A DNA stretch of 64,000 nucleotides from Nannochloropsis oceanica (GCA_004519485.1 CP038124.1:1-64000), one strand, 5' to 3'; counted from the stretch's first letter, positions 23,747 to 39,884 are shown. Notes: a model not told the origin generated them from the letters alone. Made by a program: numbers and translations.

Positions 23747-24443
23747 GACAGAGAGTTATTTCCTATACCACTTGTTTCCCTCCTTCCCTCCCTCTCATCC
23801 TCACCCTTCCCTACCTTCACGATGGGCACGGCCACAACCAAGAAAGTGCGCGAGAAAATAAGAGAGAAAGGAAGAAAGGAAAAAACAAAGGATGTAAGGC
23901 AGGAAGGGGAAAAGTGCAGCACGGCCACGAGAAAACACAGAGAAAGATACTCATGGCCTGATGAGGACCTCGACACAGCAGGCCGCTGTCAAGATAGAAG
24001 GGAGGAAGGAGGGAGGGAGGGACTGTTTAAATGTGAGTACGTAGTTAAGAAAAGGCTACCGCTGTAATTTTATGGGGTAAGGCGGAGGAGGGAGAGAAGG
24101 AGGGAGGAAAGGAATGAGAAGAGATCCCCGTGTGGATATGTACAAACAACGCATGATTCTGTGAAGGGGGAGGAAGGGAGGGAAGGAGGGGCAGGGAGGG
24201 AAGGAGGGGCTAGCTTAAGAAAGGAAGCATAAAGAAGCAACAAGTCATCACGTCCCACCCACCTCACACACACACATAGAAAGTGGAAGGAAATATTTTT
24301 TAAATCATGTTTTTCGTTCCGTTACACTGAATTTCGGCTTCGTTTTTCTGCTTTCTCGCTTTTCGTCGTGCATCTGGTGCGTTCAATATTGGTTTATTTT
24401 CCCTTTCACGTACTTTTCTTCCCTTGTTTCCCTCCCTCTCTTC
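23747..24443. other. Convergent intergenic region
   Basis: 3' regions of the ankyrin gene (+) and the helicase gene (-). It contains A/G-rich runs and short GGGA tracts. No gene is seen. Confidence 0.6.
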
Positions 24444-26976
24444 CTACCCCATCCCATCGGTCGCAATCAGCTTGACCAGCGCCCGAGCCGCAGGTGAGTC
24501 CCCCAGCTCCAGCTCGGGATTTCGCACTTTTTCCTGGCACGTGAAAGACGGAGGAAAGGAGGGAGGGAAGGAGGGAGGGAGGATGGTTGCAAAAGCCTCG
24601 TATTGGTTTATTAGGTAATAGAAGTAGGGAAGGTGGGAAGGAGGGAAAGGAAATAAGTGCACTCACTTCAGGATGGGAGGAGGGGTGGAGGGAGGGAGGG
24701 AAGGGAGGAAAGAGAGGAAAGAGAGGGAAGGGAGGGAGGTGTACCTCTAGCAACTCGTCCACCTTCCTCTTGAGAGCATTCACCAGTGCACCTATTCTTC
24801 CCACGGCCGCAAAGCGAATCCATCCCTCTTCTTCCAGCAGGAGGGTGCCACTGGCAGCAGAGGATGGAGGGCGGGAGCTGGAGGAGGAGGAGGAGGAGAT
24901 GTCATGCTGCATTCGAAGGGTATTGGCGGCCAGGAGGAGTGCGTAGGGGGAGACCTGTTGGTAGGGGAGGGATCGGAGGGAGGAAAGGATGGAGGCAGTC
25001 TCTTACACAAAAAGGAATCAAAAGAAAAACGAAAGAAAGCGGCTGGGAGGGAGAGGGAATGGAGGCTTACCTCCGTGCAGTCTCGCACAAAGGCCCGGGT
25101 GGTTCTCATAACGTCGGAAAAAACGAGCCACGGGACGGTGTAGGCGCCTTGGGAATAGTTTATCGAGCAAGGGTGAATGTACACGCGGTCCTCCTTGTCC
25201 TTGTGGGGGAAGTAGAAGGAGGCGAGCGGCTCGACGGGTGGCTGTCAGGCAGGAACAGGGGAGGGAGGGAGGGAGGGAGGGAGGGAGGGAAGGAAGGAAG
25301 GGAGGTTAGAATAGTCGCCGATGGTCCGATTCAAACGCCTCATGTTCGAGTTCAAGATGGAAAGGGAAGGGAAGGGAAGAGAGGAAGAGGGGTACGAGAA
25401 ACATCATACCTCTTTGTGCTTGTTGAAGACATAGAAAGACAGCTCGCGCGCGTGGGCCTCGACTTGCACGGCACCTCCTGCTACCTTGGCATACCTAAAC
25501 GGCGGCCTTACCACCTTAACTACGTTAGGATAAAGCCCTACGCCCACCGCCGCCTTGACCAGACGCCAGTAGGCTCGTCCGCCCTTCTCGTCCATGGTGG
25601 CCAGCAGTGCCCGTGCTCCATCGCTCCCTCCCTCCCTTCCTCCCCGCTCCACCCGTGTCGAGGACAGAGACGAGGGAGCGGGGGGGAATCCGAGGGAAGA
25701 CATGTCTCTCCCCAGCTGTGAGATGAGCGTTTGGACCTCACACATCCTTTCGAAGGACAGTCCTACTTCCTGACACAGCGCCCTCCTTCCCTCCCTCCCT
25801 CCCTCCTTCAGGTAGGCCTCTACGGCGCGGGCAAGAAGGAGATGGTCGCTTTTTCCGAAAGAGCCGCCGATACCTGGGCGAGGGAGGGAGGGGGGGAGGG
25901 AGGGAGGGAGGGAGGGAGGGAGGGAGGGAGGGAAAGAGGGAGAGAAGGTGAAAAAGGCGTGTGTTATGTGAGAAAGATTCAGGGAGGGAGGGAGGGAGGG
26001 ACGGAGGGACGGAGGGAGGGAGGGACGTACCAAGCCGACGGACACGCGCGGTCTCTACTTCTTGTCTGTCTTCCCGAAATTGGAGGGAGAGGAGGGGGTT
26101 TCGCACCAACATGCACGCAGCGATGGCCAAGGCGGGAGTCAGGACGCCCAGCAAGGCCCCGTAGATGAGCATTTTCCCTAGGGAGGGAGGGAGGGAGGGA
26201 GGGAGGGAGGGAGGGAGGGAGGGACAGTGAAGGTGAGCATTTCTTTCCTTTTTGTAAAAAAAGGGGGGGGAGGAAGGGAACAAGGGCGAGGGAGGGAGGG
26301 AGGGAGGGAGGCTTGCTTACCTAGACGCACGGGACAAGGCAAGGCAGCCAAATGCCGACCCAAAGGAGTGATGCGCAGCTGAGGATGAGGGGAAAGGGAG
26401 GGAGGGAGGGAGGGAGGGAGGGAGGAAGGGGAGAGCAGTGCATGAGACTACACACAGAGCGGTGACCCTTGTCAGGTAGAGCACGCTGCAATCCCTCCCT
26501 CCCCTCCTTCCTTCCCTACCTCGTCGCCCTTCGGCACCACGGCCTGGATCTCTTCGAGGGTGGAAAGAGCGGCTCGGATCGTGGCTGCTTCTGGAGGGTC
26601 CAGGAGGAGGGAGAGGAAGGTGGAGGGATGGGAGAGGAGGGAGGAGGAGGAGGAGGAGGAAGAGGAGGAGAACATTGTCATGATCTGGAAAGAGAGGGAG
26701 GGACGGAGGGACGGAGGGACGGAGGGACGGAGGGACGGAGGAAGGGAGAGAAAGATGAGAAATCAAGATATGAACGAGCTGGTCATAGAATAGTGCACGA
26801 GGTGAGAAGGAGAGGAAACCGAGGGAATTGAGGAAGGGAGGGAGGGAGAGAGGGAGGAAGGGAAGGAGGGTTTACCTGTAGAACCATCTGCTCTAGCGGT
26901 GTGCGCAGAACCTCAGGGGGGGAGTGAAGAGGCAGGGAATGGAAGGTGGGGGTAGTCAGGAGGTGGAAGCAGACAC
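24444..26976 (-). CDS. DEAH/RHA-type RNA helicase, C-terminal part
   Basis: Eight exons in order: 26876-26976, 26520-26684, 26321-26378, 26031-26177, 25410-25873, 25071-25241, 24745-24954, 24444-24533; 467 aa with consistent phases, N-terminus missing. The first exon carries the segment after helicase motif VI (PPEVLRTPLEQMVLQ). The HA2/ratchet domain follows (LRITPLGRHLAALP, GKMLIYGALLGVLTPALAIA, KSDHLLLARAVEAY), then the OB-fold domain (GLYPNVVKV, ELSFYVFNKHKE, DRVYIHPCSINY, YTVPWLVFSDVMRTTRAFVR, DCTEVSPYALLLAANTL). This order is that of DHX29/DHX36/DHX57-type helicases, which unwind structured RNA or RNP; the exact subfamily cannot be told without the N-terminus. The RecA-like core should lie beyond 26976, where the assembly is broken by the N-gap. 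Introns are C-rich on the coding strand. Confidence 0.88.
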
Positions 26977-27000
26977 CTAGGAGGAGGGAGGGAGGGGGGG

Positions 27001-27100
27001 NNNNNNNNNNNNNNNNNNNNNNNNNNNNNNNNNNNNNNNNNNNNNNNNNNNNNNNNNNNNNNNNNNNNNNNNNNNNNNNNNNNNNNNNNNNNNNNNNNNN
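27001..27100. other. Assembly gap (100 N)
   Basis: Exactly 100 N, a usual placeholder for unknown length. It begins after a GGGA/GGGGG tract and falls inside the helicase gene. Confidence 0.95.
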
Positions 27101-28428
27101 TAGCGCCACGTCTAATGTGAGCAAGCTCTCTACATTTACGTAATGCTAAGTAAGATCTGAGAAGACGTATGGAAGACAGCTTTTACGTCTTCTGTTGATA
27201 TAGAGGAAGGCTATGAGGCTGGCCATCGGAGAGAAGAGACCAACCTGTGCAAAAGAGGCAAAATGATCAGAATAACACCCATATACTTGACTGTTTATTT
27301 GAAAGACTGAAGAGTGTACTCTTCATCCTGAGCTACGTGCTATATCATGCTTTTTACGATTTGATTGTCTTCTCAGCAAGAACAGCGTCCCACACCGATT
27401 GAAGCAACCTCCTCCCTCGTTGTATACATGTGTAATGATACTTTCCCCTCCAACCAGTATCAGAATTCCATTACAAATTCAGACGAGCGAAACCTGGAAA
27501 GAAAATCATCAGTCACAACAAAAGAAAATCAAAAGAGTGACCTCGTTATCTTGTCTTCTTTTTCGAAATTTTTCTTCCACGCATGCACCAACTCAGAAAG
27601 GAAAGGGTGCAGTCAAGGCTGCCATTCTCCCCTTCTTCCTCTCCTTGTGCTAAGCGCTATATTTTGATGCTGAATTTAACACATGCACATGTACCCCCTT
27701 TCTCTTACTTTTGATCTCCCATTCCCTCGGCCGCATTCAGGCCTCTAGACATTCTCTCCTTCTTCCTTTCTCTTTGCAGATCCGTACCACGGACAACCTT
27801 CTAGACGTCATCTGTCTTTCTTCCACACTATCGTTTATTTCTCTTCCATCCACCACCTTATTTTCTTCTCATACTTCTTCCAGTCGTTGTACTTTACTAC
27901 CTCCTTTCCCTTCCACCCTTCTCTCTTCTGGCAGTTCTAACCATCCTCTTCCTCTCTCCTGTTCTCTTCTCTCTTTCTCACTCATTTTCTATCCCATTTT
28001 CCGATTCATTGACGTACATTACCATTACATAGTCAGAGCCTTAGCTACCCACAACACCTCAACTCAACTACCTGTTAGTCAACTGCGATCGATAACGGGC
28101 ACCAGCTTCCTGTCCTTCCCTCCCTTCTTCTACACACACACTTACACACACATCGGTTCTTGTATATCTCTCGCTCCTCCTTTTCCTCTTTGTCGACCCC
28201 TCCTCCTCTTAATCGCTGTCTGTTTCCTCTTTCTTCACACAGCTCTCTCCTCATCTCAATTCCTTTCGTACTCTTCTCCTTCTCACTGTGGTTGGTACAC
28301 AGACTTTCCTCTTTTCTTTCCTTTCCTCTATGGTATTCATTTTTCTTGGCTTCTACTCTTCCATACGCGAAATACCTGTAAATACAGACGTATGTTTATG
28401 TATCTGTGCTCATGTATACTCCACTTCT
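27101..28428. other. No supported gene; pyrimidine-rich
   Basis: After the gap the sequence is AT-richer, and from about 27700 strongly C/T-rich on the + strand. A 260-codon frame at 27711-28493 is Ser/Leu/Phe-rich, lacks domain-like sequence and overlaps the 3' exon of the cellulase gene. I consider it non-coding. Nothing here continues the helicase. Confidence 0.5.
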
Positions 28429-30405
28429 TTAGTAGTTTTGGGGGAGCTGCTCTGTCTGCGAGAGGTGTCTCAGGGCCCCAAGCGCTGCCGTGAATCCCGC
28501 ATTGTAGTCTGTTTGTTGAGGATCAGAAGTAAGTTTAAATGGAGGCAGAAGAAGTGGGATTAAGCAGGCAAATTTTGAGCTATAGGGCAAGAACGCCGAT
28601 GATACTGCTATGTATGACATGCAGTCCCATCGTGAGAGCTCCTCCCGCCCGCCCCATGAGACGAGAAAGAGCAAGACGATGGAGGAAAGGAGGGAGGGAG
28701 GGAGGGAGGGAGGGAGGGAGGGAGGGACGTACCAGTCGTGACCTCGTTCTTGGTATAGTCCGAGCAGCTGTCGGAGTAGTCATCTCGGTCCCCCGGGCCA
28801 CCCACAAGGGCGCCGTAGAGGATGTGGGGCTGAGGGCTTGTGCCGCAGTTGCAGTTGGTGCCCGACCAGCAGGAAGAACCGCGATGGTGGGGGGCCTAGT
28901 GGAAAGGAGGGAGGAGAAAGTTGATGGGAGAGAGAGAAAGGAGAGGATGAGTTGAAAGATATGGCTTGAGAACCACAATGATGAAGACATAAAGTAGGGA
29001 GGGAGGGAGGGAGGAAGGGAGGGAGGAGGGGGGGAGTAGGGGAACGAACCTTAGGGAAGTTATCGCCGTATCCACACACATAGGAGTAGAAAGGCAAGCC
29101 AGTTTCCTTGTTTATCCCGCCATGAGCATCCCCCAGCATGTAATTAATCTGCCTCGTCGCCCAGGCGCGCCCGTCGTCCGTATGGATACCGTAGTCCGCC
29201 GCCACCAACGCAATAAACGCGCCGTTAGCCGCGTAACGGTTGGAACCCCACTTGTCCCAGTACGCGAGGCCCTTGGGCGTCGCCCTCTTGCTGATGGCCC
29301 CGCCGACAAAATTGCTTGAATCTGTCTTGTATTGCGGTTTTCGGGTCTGCTTGTATAGCAGCAATTGGACGCCCGGTGCTTTGGCATCCCACGAGTAGGA
29401 CCAAGCCGTGCCGCAGCACCCGCCGTTGTACAAGCCCTCAGCCGCGTCCAGATACTCTTTGTCACCCGTTGCCTCATACAGCCAGGCTGCGGCCCAAGCC
29501 AGCTCGTCGGCAAAGCCACTGGAGGAATAAAACGGTTGCGAAACGGAAAACCCGCCCTGGTTGGTATTGCCGAGCTCAAACAGTGATTTGGCCGTAGCCA
29601 CAAGTTGCGCGGCGTATGTCGTGTCCCCGTGCTGCTTAAACAACAAAGATGTGGCTGCCAGTGCTGCAGCTGCCTCTCCAATCGCGGCAGAGCCCGCCTG
29701 GCGACCGTTACCGCGCCCAACGGCATGCGCCGGACGGTTCATGGTCATGGACTCGGCAGTCCCCCAGTAGCCGTGGTCGCTATTGCCATCGCCAACTTGG
29801 ACGTAGTACGTGTCCTTGTCCGGATGGCACTTGACCAGGTAATCTGCCACCCACTTAAGCTGATCCAAAGCATGCTCTAACTCCCCCGCCTGCTTCCAAG
29901 CATCCCAGTACTCGTGGACTCCCCAGGCCAGGGTCGTTGCGCTCCAGGCCATGGGGAAATTAAACTTGACGTGGTCACCCGCATCATACCATCCGCCCGT
30001 CAGGTCCACGCCAACGTCCTTCCCATCCTCCAAAGCCGAGTCTCCACGCCAGGGGATGCGGTTGTTTTTGGGCAACGCACCCGATCGCTGAGCCTCGTAG
30101 AAGAGCAGCGACAGGCCCATCACATGTCCGTAATTGTATTTCTCTCCCGGCCGAGGCTTCTTCATGGGCACCGTCATTTCGGGCCGCGGCGTGGGTGCCG
30201 GTGTTCGCCGGGTGGGAGCGGGTGTAGGTTGTCCAGGACCGTATGTTGGGGCGTGCGTGGTTGGCTCAGAGTCGGCATTGTCCCACCAGCCTTGCCCCTG
30301 GGCAGGAGCAGGGAAGGACGACAAGAAGAGGAAGGAGGCGGCGGTGACAGCCAATGCGCGTCCAACGATGGGCCGTCGAGCTTGAGGATAGCTTTTGAAT
30401 GACAT
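28429..30405 (-). CDS. Secreted GH9 endoglucanase (copy 1)
   Basis: Three exons: 29050-30405, 28733-28895, 28429-28508; 532 aa. GH9 enzymes cut beta-1,4-glucan (cellulose) by inversion. The N-terminus has a hydrophobic signal peptide (RALAVTAASFLFLSSFPAPA), then a Pro/Thr linker (PTYGPGQPTPAPTRRTPAPT) and the catalytic (alpha/alpha)6 domain. Visible catalytic features are the nucleophile/base aspartates in [13 protein letters not shown], the histidine in APHHRGSS and the acid glutamate in DYTKNEVTT. The region [20 protein letters not shown] opens the domain as usual. No separate carbohydrate-binding module is seen. It is the head-to-head paralogue of the gene at 31705-34325. Its two introns match the last two of that gene exactly, while four upstream introns of the partner are absent here. 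Likely roles are wall remodelling or release of daughter cells, by inference. Confidence 0.95.
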
Positions 30406-34325
<3,920 letters not shown>

Positions 34326-34924
34326 GAGGGAGGGAGGGAGGGAGGGAAAGAAGTCTATTTCAGCGGGTGTAAATGAAGTCGCAAATCATATAGCGTAGAA
34401 CGAGGGAGGGAGGAAGGGAGGGAGGGAGGGAGGGAGGGAGGGAGAAACAGGGGTCGATAACCGAAGCTCAAGGGAAAGATAAAGAGCAATTAAATGTAAA
34501 CCAATGGATCAGAAATACACAGGGAGGGAGGGGGAAGCGGAGGGGGGGGAGCGAAGGGGGGAGCGAGGAAGATAGGCGGATCAAGCCCCCTGTGGTACAG
34601 GTGCGAAGCGAAACAGAAAAAGAAGGAAATATGATGAGAAAGAGACCCGGGGGGTATAAAAAGATACGATGAGAAACGCGGAAAAAACATTACACGTGTC
34701 TTGATTAATTTACTCATCCATTCATTTGAACGCTTTAGTAATTTGTCGATTTATCGACCTTTGGATTGATTGAATTGGTTTATTGATCGAGTAAATCGAC
34801 TGACTAATTATGAATGATAAGTTCCATGATTAATTGATTTGGTGGTCGGTTTGTGCGCCCAGGGGAAAGGTCAAAGGCACACGACGAATAAGGGTGGGAG
34901 TGGGCCTTGCGCTGATTCCCTTCC

Positions 34925-35136
34925 CCATCAACTTGATTAGGTTTCCTTCCCCCCTAATGTATTCGATGGTAATGTTATTCCAACATTATCCATCAACTTG
35001 ATTAGGTTTCCTTCCCCCCTAATGTATTCGATGGTAATGTTATTCCAACATTATCCATCAACTTGATTAGGTTTCCTTCCCCCCTAATGTATTCGATGGT
35101 AATGTTATTCCAACATTATCCATCAACTTGATTAGA
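34925..35136. repeat. 65-bp minisatellite with internal hairpin
   Basis: Three perfect 65-bp units start at 34925, 34990 and 35055, with a partial fourth from 35120. Each begins CCATCAACTTGATTAGG. The end of a unit and the start of the next contain GATGGTAATGTT, a 5-base loop ATTCC and AACATTATCCATC, nearly a perfect inverted repeat. It lies in the convergent region between GH9 copy 2 and the TMEM18-family gene. Confidence 0.93.
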
Positions 35137-35267
35137 TTCTTCCAAGTTTCTTTTTTTCTTTTCTTCTCCAATCCAATCCATTTTCTCTACATATCTTCCC
35201 TCTTACTCCTTTCCCCCTTCCCTTCTCCCAGCCCGCCTTCCCCTTGCCCTACTATTGTAAATTATTA

Positions 35268-36547
35268 TTATTGCTGCTTTTTCACCCGGAGGTTTTTGCT
35301 GTGCTTGCTGCGGAGCTCTGCACGTTTCACTTGAACCAACATGGTGGCCGCGGCGTGGAGAAAGATGCACTGGGAAGGGCGGGAGGGAAGGAGGGACGGA
35401 GGGGATCAGGAAGGGAGGGAGGGACGGAGGGAGGGACGGAGGGACGGAGGCCTTACCAGTTGGAGACACGTGAGGACAATGAGAGGCCCAGTGAGCATAC
35501 AGACGGCGAAAACGCCTCGCTCGTCGAAGTAATTTTGTGTGGAGAAGTGTCTGTCAAAGAGAGGGAGGGAGAAAGGGAGGGAGGGAGGGAGGGAGGGAGG
35601 GAGGGAGGGAGATGAGATGGACAGGGTCATCCTAGACGCCGTCAGTCCCTCCCTTCCTCCCTCCCTGCCTCCCCCCCATGCCTGCCTCCCTCCTTACGTC
35701 CACCACTTCTCTCTTAGCCGAGTATTGAGGGGTTCTGACGCAGCGACCAGGCCACAAACAAAGAAGAAAATGGAGGCCTGGGGGAGGGAGGGGAGGAAGG
35801 GGGAGACACGAAGCAATTAATAAGGAAAGGAGAGAGAAGGCAGGGCGGAAAAGAGGTGGGAGAGCTGATGTCCTTTCTTGGTAAAGGTGCGAACGGGAGG
35901 GAGGAAGGGAGGGAAGAAGGGAGGGAGGGCCTTCATACCTGGACGTTCATGTTCTTGCGGAAGCCGATGACGAGAAACCACAAGAGGACGTGAAAGGCCA
36001 CTAAACCCTGAATGATTAAATTAGGGGAAGTATCGAGGGGGAGAGGGTCGGGTGGTTATGCTAAGCTCCTCGACCGGCAAATTTGGAACAAGAGCAGGGA
36101 AGAATTTAGTGCTGGGAAAGGAGGGAGGAAGTGTGACCATCTCTGTCGTCTCATTTGTACCTGGATCCAGCGTTCGCCCCAATCAATCGCCGCGGCAAAG
36201 GCTGTGTGCGGAAAAGGTGTATGTGTATGTATGTATATCCGTTAATTGTTCATTCTTTTACTCTTCCCTTGTCGTCCCCGCTCCCTCCCCTCCTCCCCTC
36301 CCTCCGTGCTTCCCTACCCTGTGCATTTTCCCAGAAACCCTCAGGTTGAGCGCCTTGTTCCCTGGCAAGCTTAAAGACCTGCTCGTGCAAGGCAGGAGGG
36401 ACAGAGTCAAGTGTGAGTGAGGATACGTGCCCTTTTACCACCCTCGCACTCCCCCTTCCTCCCTCCTACCTGCTCCGCTGCCCAGTTTTGCATTTCCTCT
36501 GATACTGCCGAGGCAGGCCCTGCTTGGCTTTCGTCAAGTTCCTCCAT
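35268..36547 (-). CDS. TMEM18: TMEM18-family membrane protein
   Basis: Seven exons: 36470-36547, 36339-36378, 36161-36201, 35939-36007, 35698-35777, 35457-35550, 35268-35369; 167 aa (animal TMEM18 is about 140). The first exon is acidic (MEELDESQAGPASAVSEEMQ). Then come IDWGERW and three or four membrane segments (GLVAFHVLLWFLVIGF; ASIFFFVCGLVAASEPLN; GVFAVCMLTGPLIVLTCLQL). The family-diagnostic motif (QNYFDERGVF) lies between the second and third segment. The C-terminus is basic (VQVKRAELRSKHSKNLRVKK), as in TMEM18, where it is described as a nuclear-envelope DNA-binding tail. Several exons are 40-41 nt, short enough to be missed by gene finders; their phases (0-1-0-0-2-0) support the model. 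It shares a 588-bp divergent promoter region with SEC22. Confidence 0.88.
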
Positions 36548-37135
36548 TGCTTGTGCCCTGTTGGGGTTGGGAGGGAGAAGAGAGGATTAAGCTTTCCTTG
36601 AGGTCGGAGAGAGAAAGGGAGGGGAGGGGGGAGGAGGGGAGGAAGGCCACACGGCGTCATCATCATAACATGTCCAGGGAGCACGAGAAGCCCATTCTGT
36701 CCCCCTATTTTAAGCGCAACGCATCTTACAGGATGCACACTACACCACACACTCGGACAGTTCTCTACATGCACACTTGCACCCGTCTTGAATGATGCAT
36801 GGCCGTGTCTGCAATTAATCCATCATCGCCAAATCCATTTCGAGCGACGACGCAACGGGGACAGCTCGTCTCCCTCTTTCCCCCCTCTGACCGACTACCA
36901 ATTAAGCATCACCACACACCCTACCCCTACCCCATCCCAGCTACAGGTAGCCGGTACCAAGTCTCAACTCCAGGGCAACGGGCCGCGTGCTTCTCTTCGT
37001 CTTCCCCACGCGCCGCCTGATCAGGTAGGCAACCACCCTCCATCCCTCCATTCCTGGCGTCATTCTTGAATTTGTCCTCCTTCCTCCTGATCCCCACTAC
37101 ACTCCATAGGCATCAGGGACCAGCCCTTTGAGGAG
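36548..37135. promoter_or_regulatory. Divergent promoter region of TMEM18 and SEC22
   Basis: 588 bp between the two start codons. A pyrimidine stretch ending CTCCATAG at about 37110 just before the SEC22 start looks like a 3' splice site, so SEC22 may have a 5'-UTR intron beginning in this region. No TATA box is obvious. Confidence 0.45.
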
Positions 37136-39022
37136 ATGATCTTCCTTACCATGGCTGCGCGGGTGCAGGACGGCCTCTTGCTGGTACGTTTATCATCACG
37201 CACGGAACTTGCGTACTCCTCCTTCCCTCGCTTCTTACCCTCCACCCCTCCCTCCCTCCCTCCCTCGCTCCCCTCGCCCCCAGGTGGCCTCCACAGACGC
37301 CGCTCACGAGATGTCCGAGCAAATGGACGTGTACAAAAGTCAGGCCAAACAGCTGCTACGAAAACTCAACGCACGCTCACCTGCAAAACAAATTATTGAG
37401 AGTGGCCCTTGCTCCTTCTTGTACGTAAATGAAGAGGCGGAAAGGAAGGGAAAAAGCTAACTACTAATAGATTCAGTAGATATGGCCTATTGTATGATAG
37501 TTAGGACAGATAGATATGGAAGATATGCTAGACGTCTCCGCCGTTCTAAACTTTGAACTCTTGAGCGTTATTTCTCGTCATCGCCTCCTCTCCTCTCCCT
37601 CCCTCCCTCCCTCCCCCCCTTCCCCCCTCCCCACAGTTACTTGCTCGACCAGAACATCTGTTACCTGACCCTAGCCGACAAGGGCTACCCACGCAAGCTC
37701 CTCTTCTCCTACCTCGAGGAAATCAAGGACGGCTTCATTCAAGAATTGTCGCGAGATTTCGGCCCTGAGTAAGTCCCTTCCTTCTTCCCTACCTACCTCC
37801 CTCCGTTCCCTCCTCCTTTCATTCATCCTTCCTCGTCGCCTAATAAGGATATATTAGCATGTATGGTTGTTACTCATGTATATTACCTACATATATTAAT
37901 ATATGTCCAGGTGGAAGAGGCAGGTCGAGACAGCCGCCCGACCCTACGCCTTCATCAAGTTCGGTGAGTGCCCTCCCTCCCTCCCTCCTTTCTCCCTTCC
38001 TTCCCTCCCTCCTCCTTCGAATCTCCTTCGAATCTCCTTCGAATTTCCTTGCCTTTAATCACCTCCACGTCCCATCTCTCTCTCTGTCTCCCATCCCCTT
38101 GCATTTATGCTTCCTCTTTCCCCCCCTCCCTCCCTCCCTCCCTCCCTCCCTCCCTCAGACAAGTTCATTCAAAGCAAACGCCGCGATTACCTCGACCCAA
38201 CATCACGCCGGAACACCTCCAAGGTAGGGGGGGAGGGAGGGAGAGAGGGAGGGAGGGATGGAGGGAGGGACGAACGGGTGGCTGACCAGGGTTTCCAGAA
38301 AGTTTCCTCACCTTCCCTTCCTCCCTCCCTCCCTCCCTCCCTCCCTCCCTCTAGCTCACAGAGGACCTGGCAGACATCAGCTCAATCATGAAGAAAAACA
38401 TCCAAGAAGTCCTCAACCGTGGCGAACGGCTTGACAGTGCGTCCCCTCCTTCCCTCCTTTCCCCCCTCCCCCCCTCCTTCCCTCGCGGCATCTAACGCTC
38501 TCTTTGGTCACAAATGTATCAACCCGTCATATCATCGCCTCCAGTTTCATCAAACATAAATAAGGCCCTAGGGCCGCCCTCCCTTTCCATCCCCTTCTCG
38601 ATTAATTGTTTCTCTTCCCTCCCTCCCTCCCTCCCTCCCTCCCTCCCTCCCCAGACATCTCCCAGACCTCTTCCAGGCTCGTGAATGACTCCAAGAAATA
38701 CAAATGGGGCGCGAAGAAACTTTCCATGATGGTAGGGCAAGAGAAAGGGATGGAGAAAGGGAGGGAAGATGAAAGCCACACTCATTTGATTATGTGGGCG
38801 CCGTATTCCTCAAGGTTGATTGCTCTGCTCACCTTTCTCCCTCTCTCCCTCCCTCCATTCCTCCTTCCCTCCTTCCCTTCCTCCCTCCCTCCCTCCATTC
38901 CTCCTTCCTTCCTTCCCTCCCTCCCTCCCTCCCTCCTTCAGGCCCTCTATCAACAGTACGCGCCTTTCCTCGTCCTGGGCGGTATCGCCCTCGTCGTTAT
39001 TTACCTTAAATTCTTTTGGTGA
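37136..39022 (+). CDS. SEC22: R-SNARE SEC22
   Basis: Eight exons: 37136-37183, 37284-37420, 37637-37768, 37911-37963, 38159-38223, 38355-38436, 38655-38731, 38942-39022; 224 aa against about 215 in animals. SEC22 is a vesicle SNARE for ER-Golgi transport. The N-terminal longin domain is clear (MIFLTMAARVQDGLLL, YKSQAKQLLRKLNARSP, FFYLLDQNICYLTLADKGYP, RPYAFIKFDKFIQSKRRDY). The SNARE coil follows (LTEDLADISSIMKKNIQEVL, then NRGERLD with the zero-layer arginine), then a single C-terminal membrane anchor (PFLVLGGIALVVIYLKFFW). All junction phases fit. The ATG at 37136 starts exactly at the conserved longin N-terminus. Introns end in (CCCT)n; the intron 38224-38354 also starts with a GGGA tract. 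Confidence 0.95.
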
Positions 39023-39701
39023 GAAGAAGGGGGAAATCAACACTTTCCCTCCCTCCCTTTCTGTCTTGCTGTCTGTCTCTCCCTCTGACCGACCATCAGT
39101 AGAATGACCCACATTCTAGAAGGAGGGAAAGGAAGCAAAGAAACACTCAAACGAAGCATGCCTCTGAGGACGAGGAGTCGGTTGAGGTGTGTCTCGGTGT
39201 TGGCCTTTTTTCTCTTTCTGTCTTCTTTTTCCTTTTCTTTCTTTTCCCTTCTTTTATGATTTCTCCGTCTGTGAGCCAAGAAAGACGCGTGGCTCGAGAA
39301 GGGAAAGGAGAAGGAAGCAGGAGGGAGAGTGAAAGAGAAGGGCAAGGATGGGAGATGAAGAATGAAAGAGAAGAGTCTGCAGTCAACGTATTCTTAAAGC
39401 GAAATCATCGACCTAACACCGTTAAAAGAGATCAAGGCTTGTGACCTCCCACCAAAATGATTTTAGTGATTTTACATCCGCCCAACAAAAAGGTCATTTG
39501 TAATTTAACACTCAGGTGTGTTTGCTTCTTTTCTTTCTTATCGTCTCGTTTCTTTGAAAGAAGAGGCAGCTATTCCTACACACACTCGGAGGAGTAACAG
39601 ACACAGGGAAAATCACACCCCATCTGGAGTGGAGTAGGGGCCAGGCCGCTCACGGCTTATTGTAGTTGTACGCGTTCACATCAGCGCAGATGAATACAAC
39701 G

Positions 39702-39764
<63 letters not shown>

Positions 39765-39884
39765 CACGCACACAGATGGCATACACCAGGCGGCCCATCA
39801 CTCCTCCTCAACCATGCCCGCGACATGATGCATCTCAAACCCTTTTCTTCCCATCAGGGAGCGGGGCCAGGCCAAGGCATTTGG
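39023..39884. other. Convergent intergenic region with (CA)n
   Basis: 3' regions of SEC22 and the secreted-orphan gene. It holds a (CA)n run at about 39704-39775. No gene is seen. Confidence 0.7.
39704..39775. repeat. (CA)n microsatellite
   Basis: About 30 CA dinucleotides followed by CACGCACACA variants. Confidence 0.93.

Noticed and set aside
26783-27143. Frames crossing the N-gaps (also near 49587-49985)
   Set aside because: They depend on translating N and on GGGA repeats.
27711-28493. 260-codon plus-strand frame
   Set aside because: Pyrimidine-rich Ser/Leu/Phe composition, no family-like sequence, and it overlaps the supported 3' exon of the GH9 gene on the other strand.
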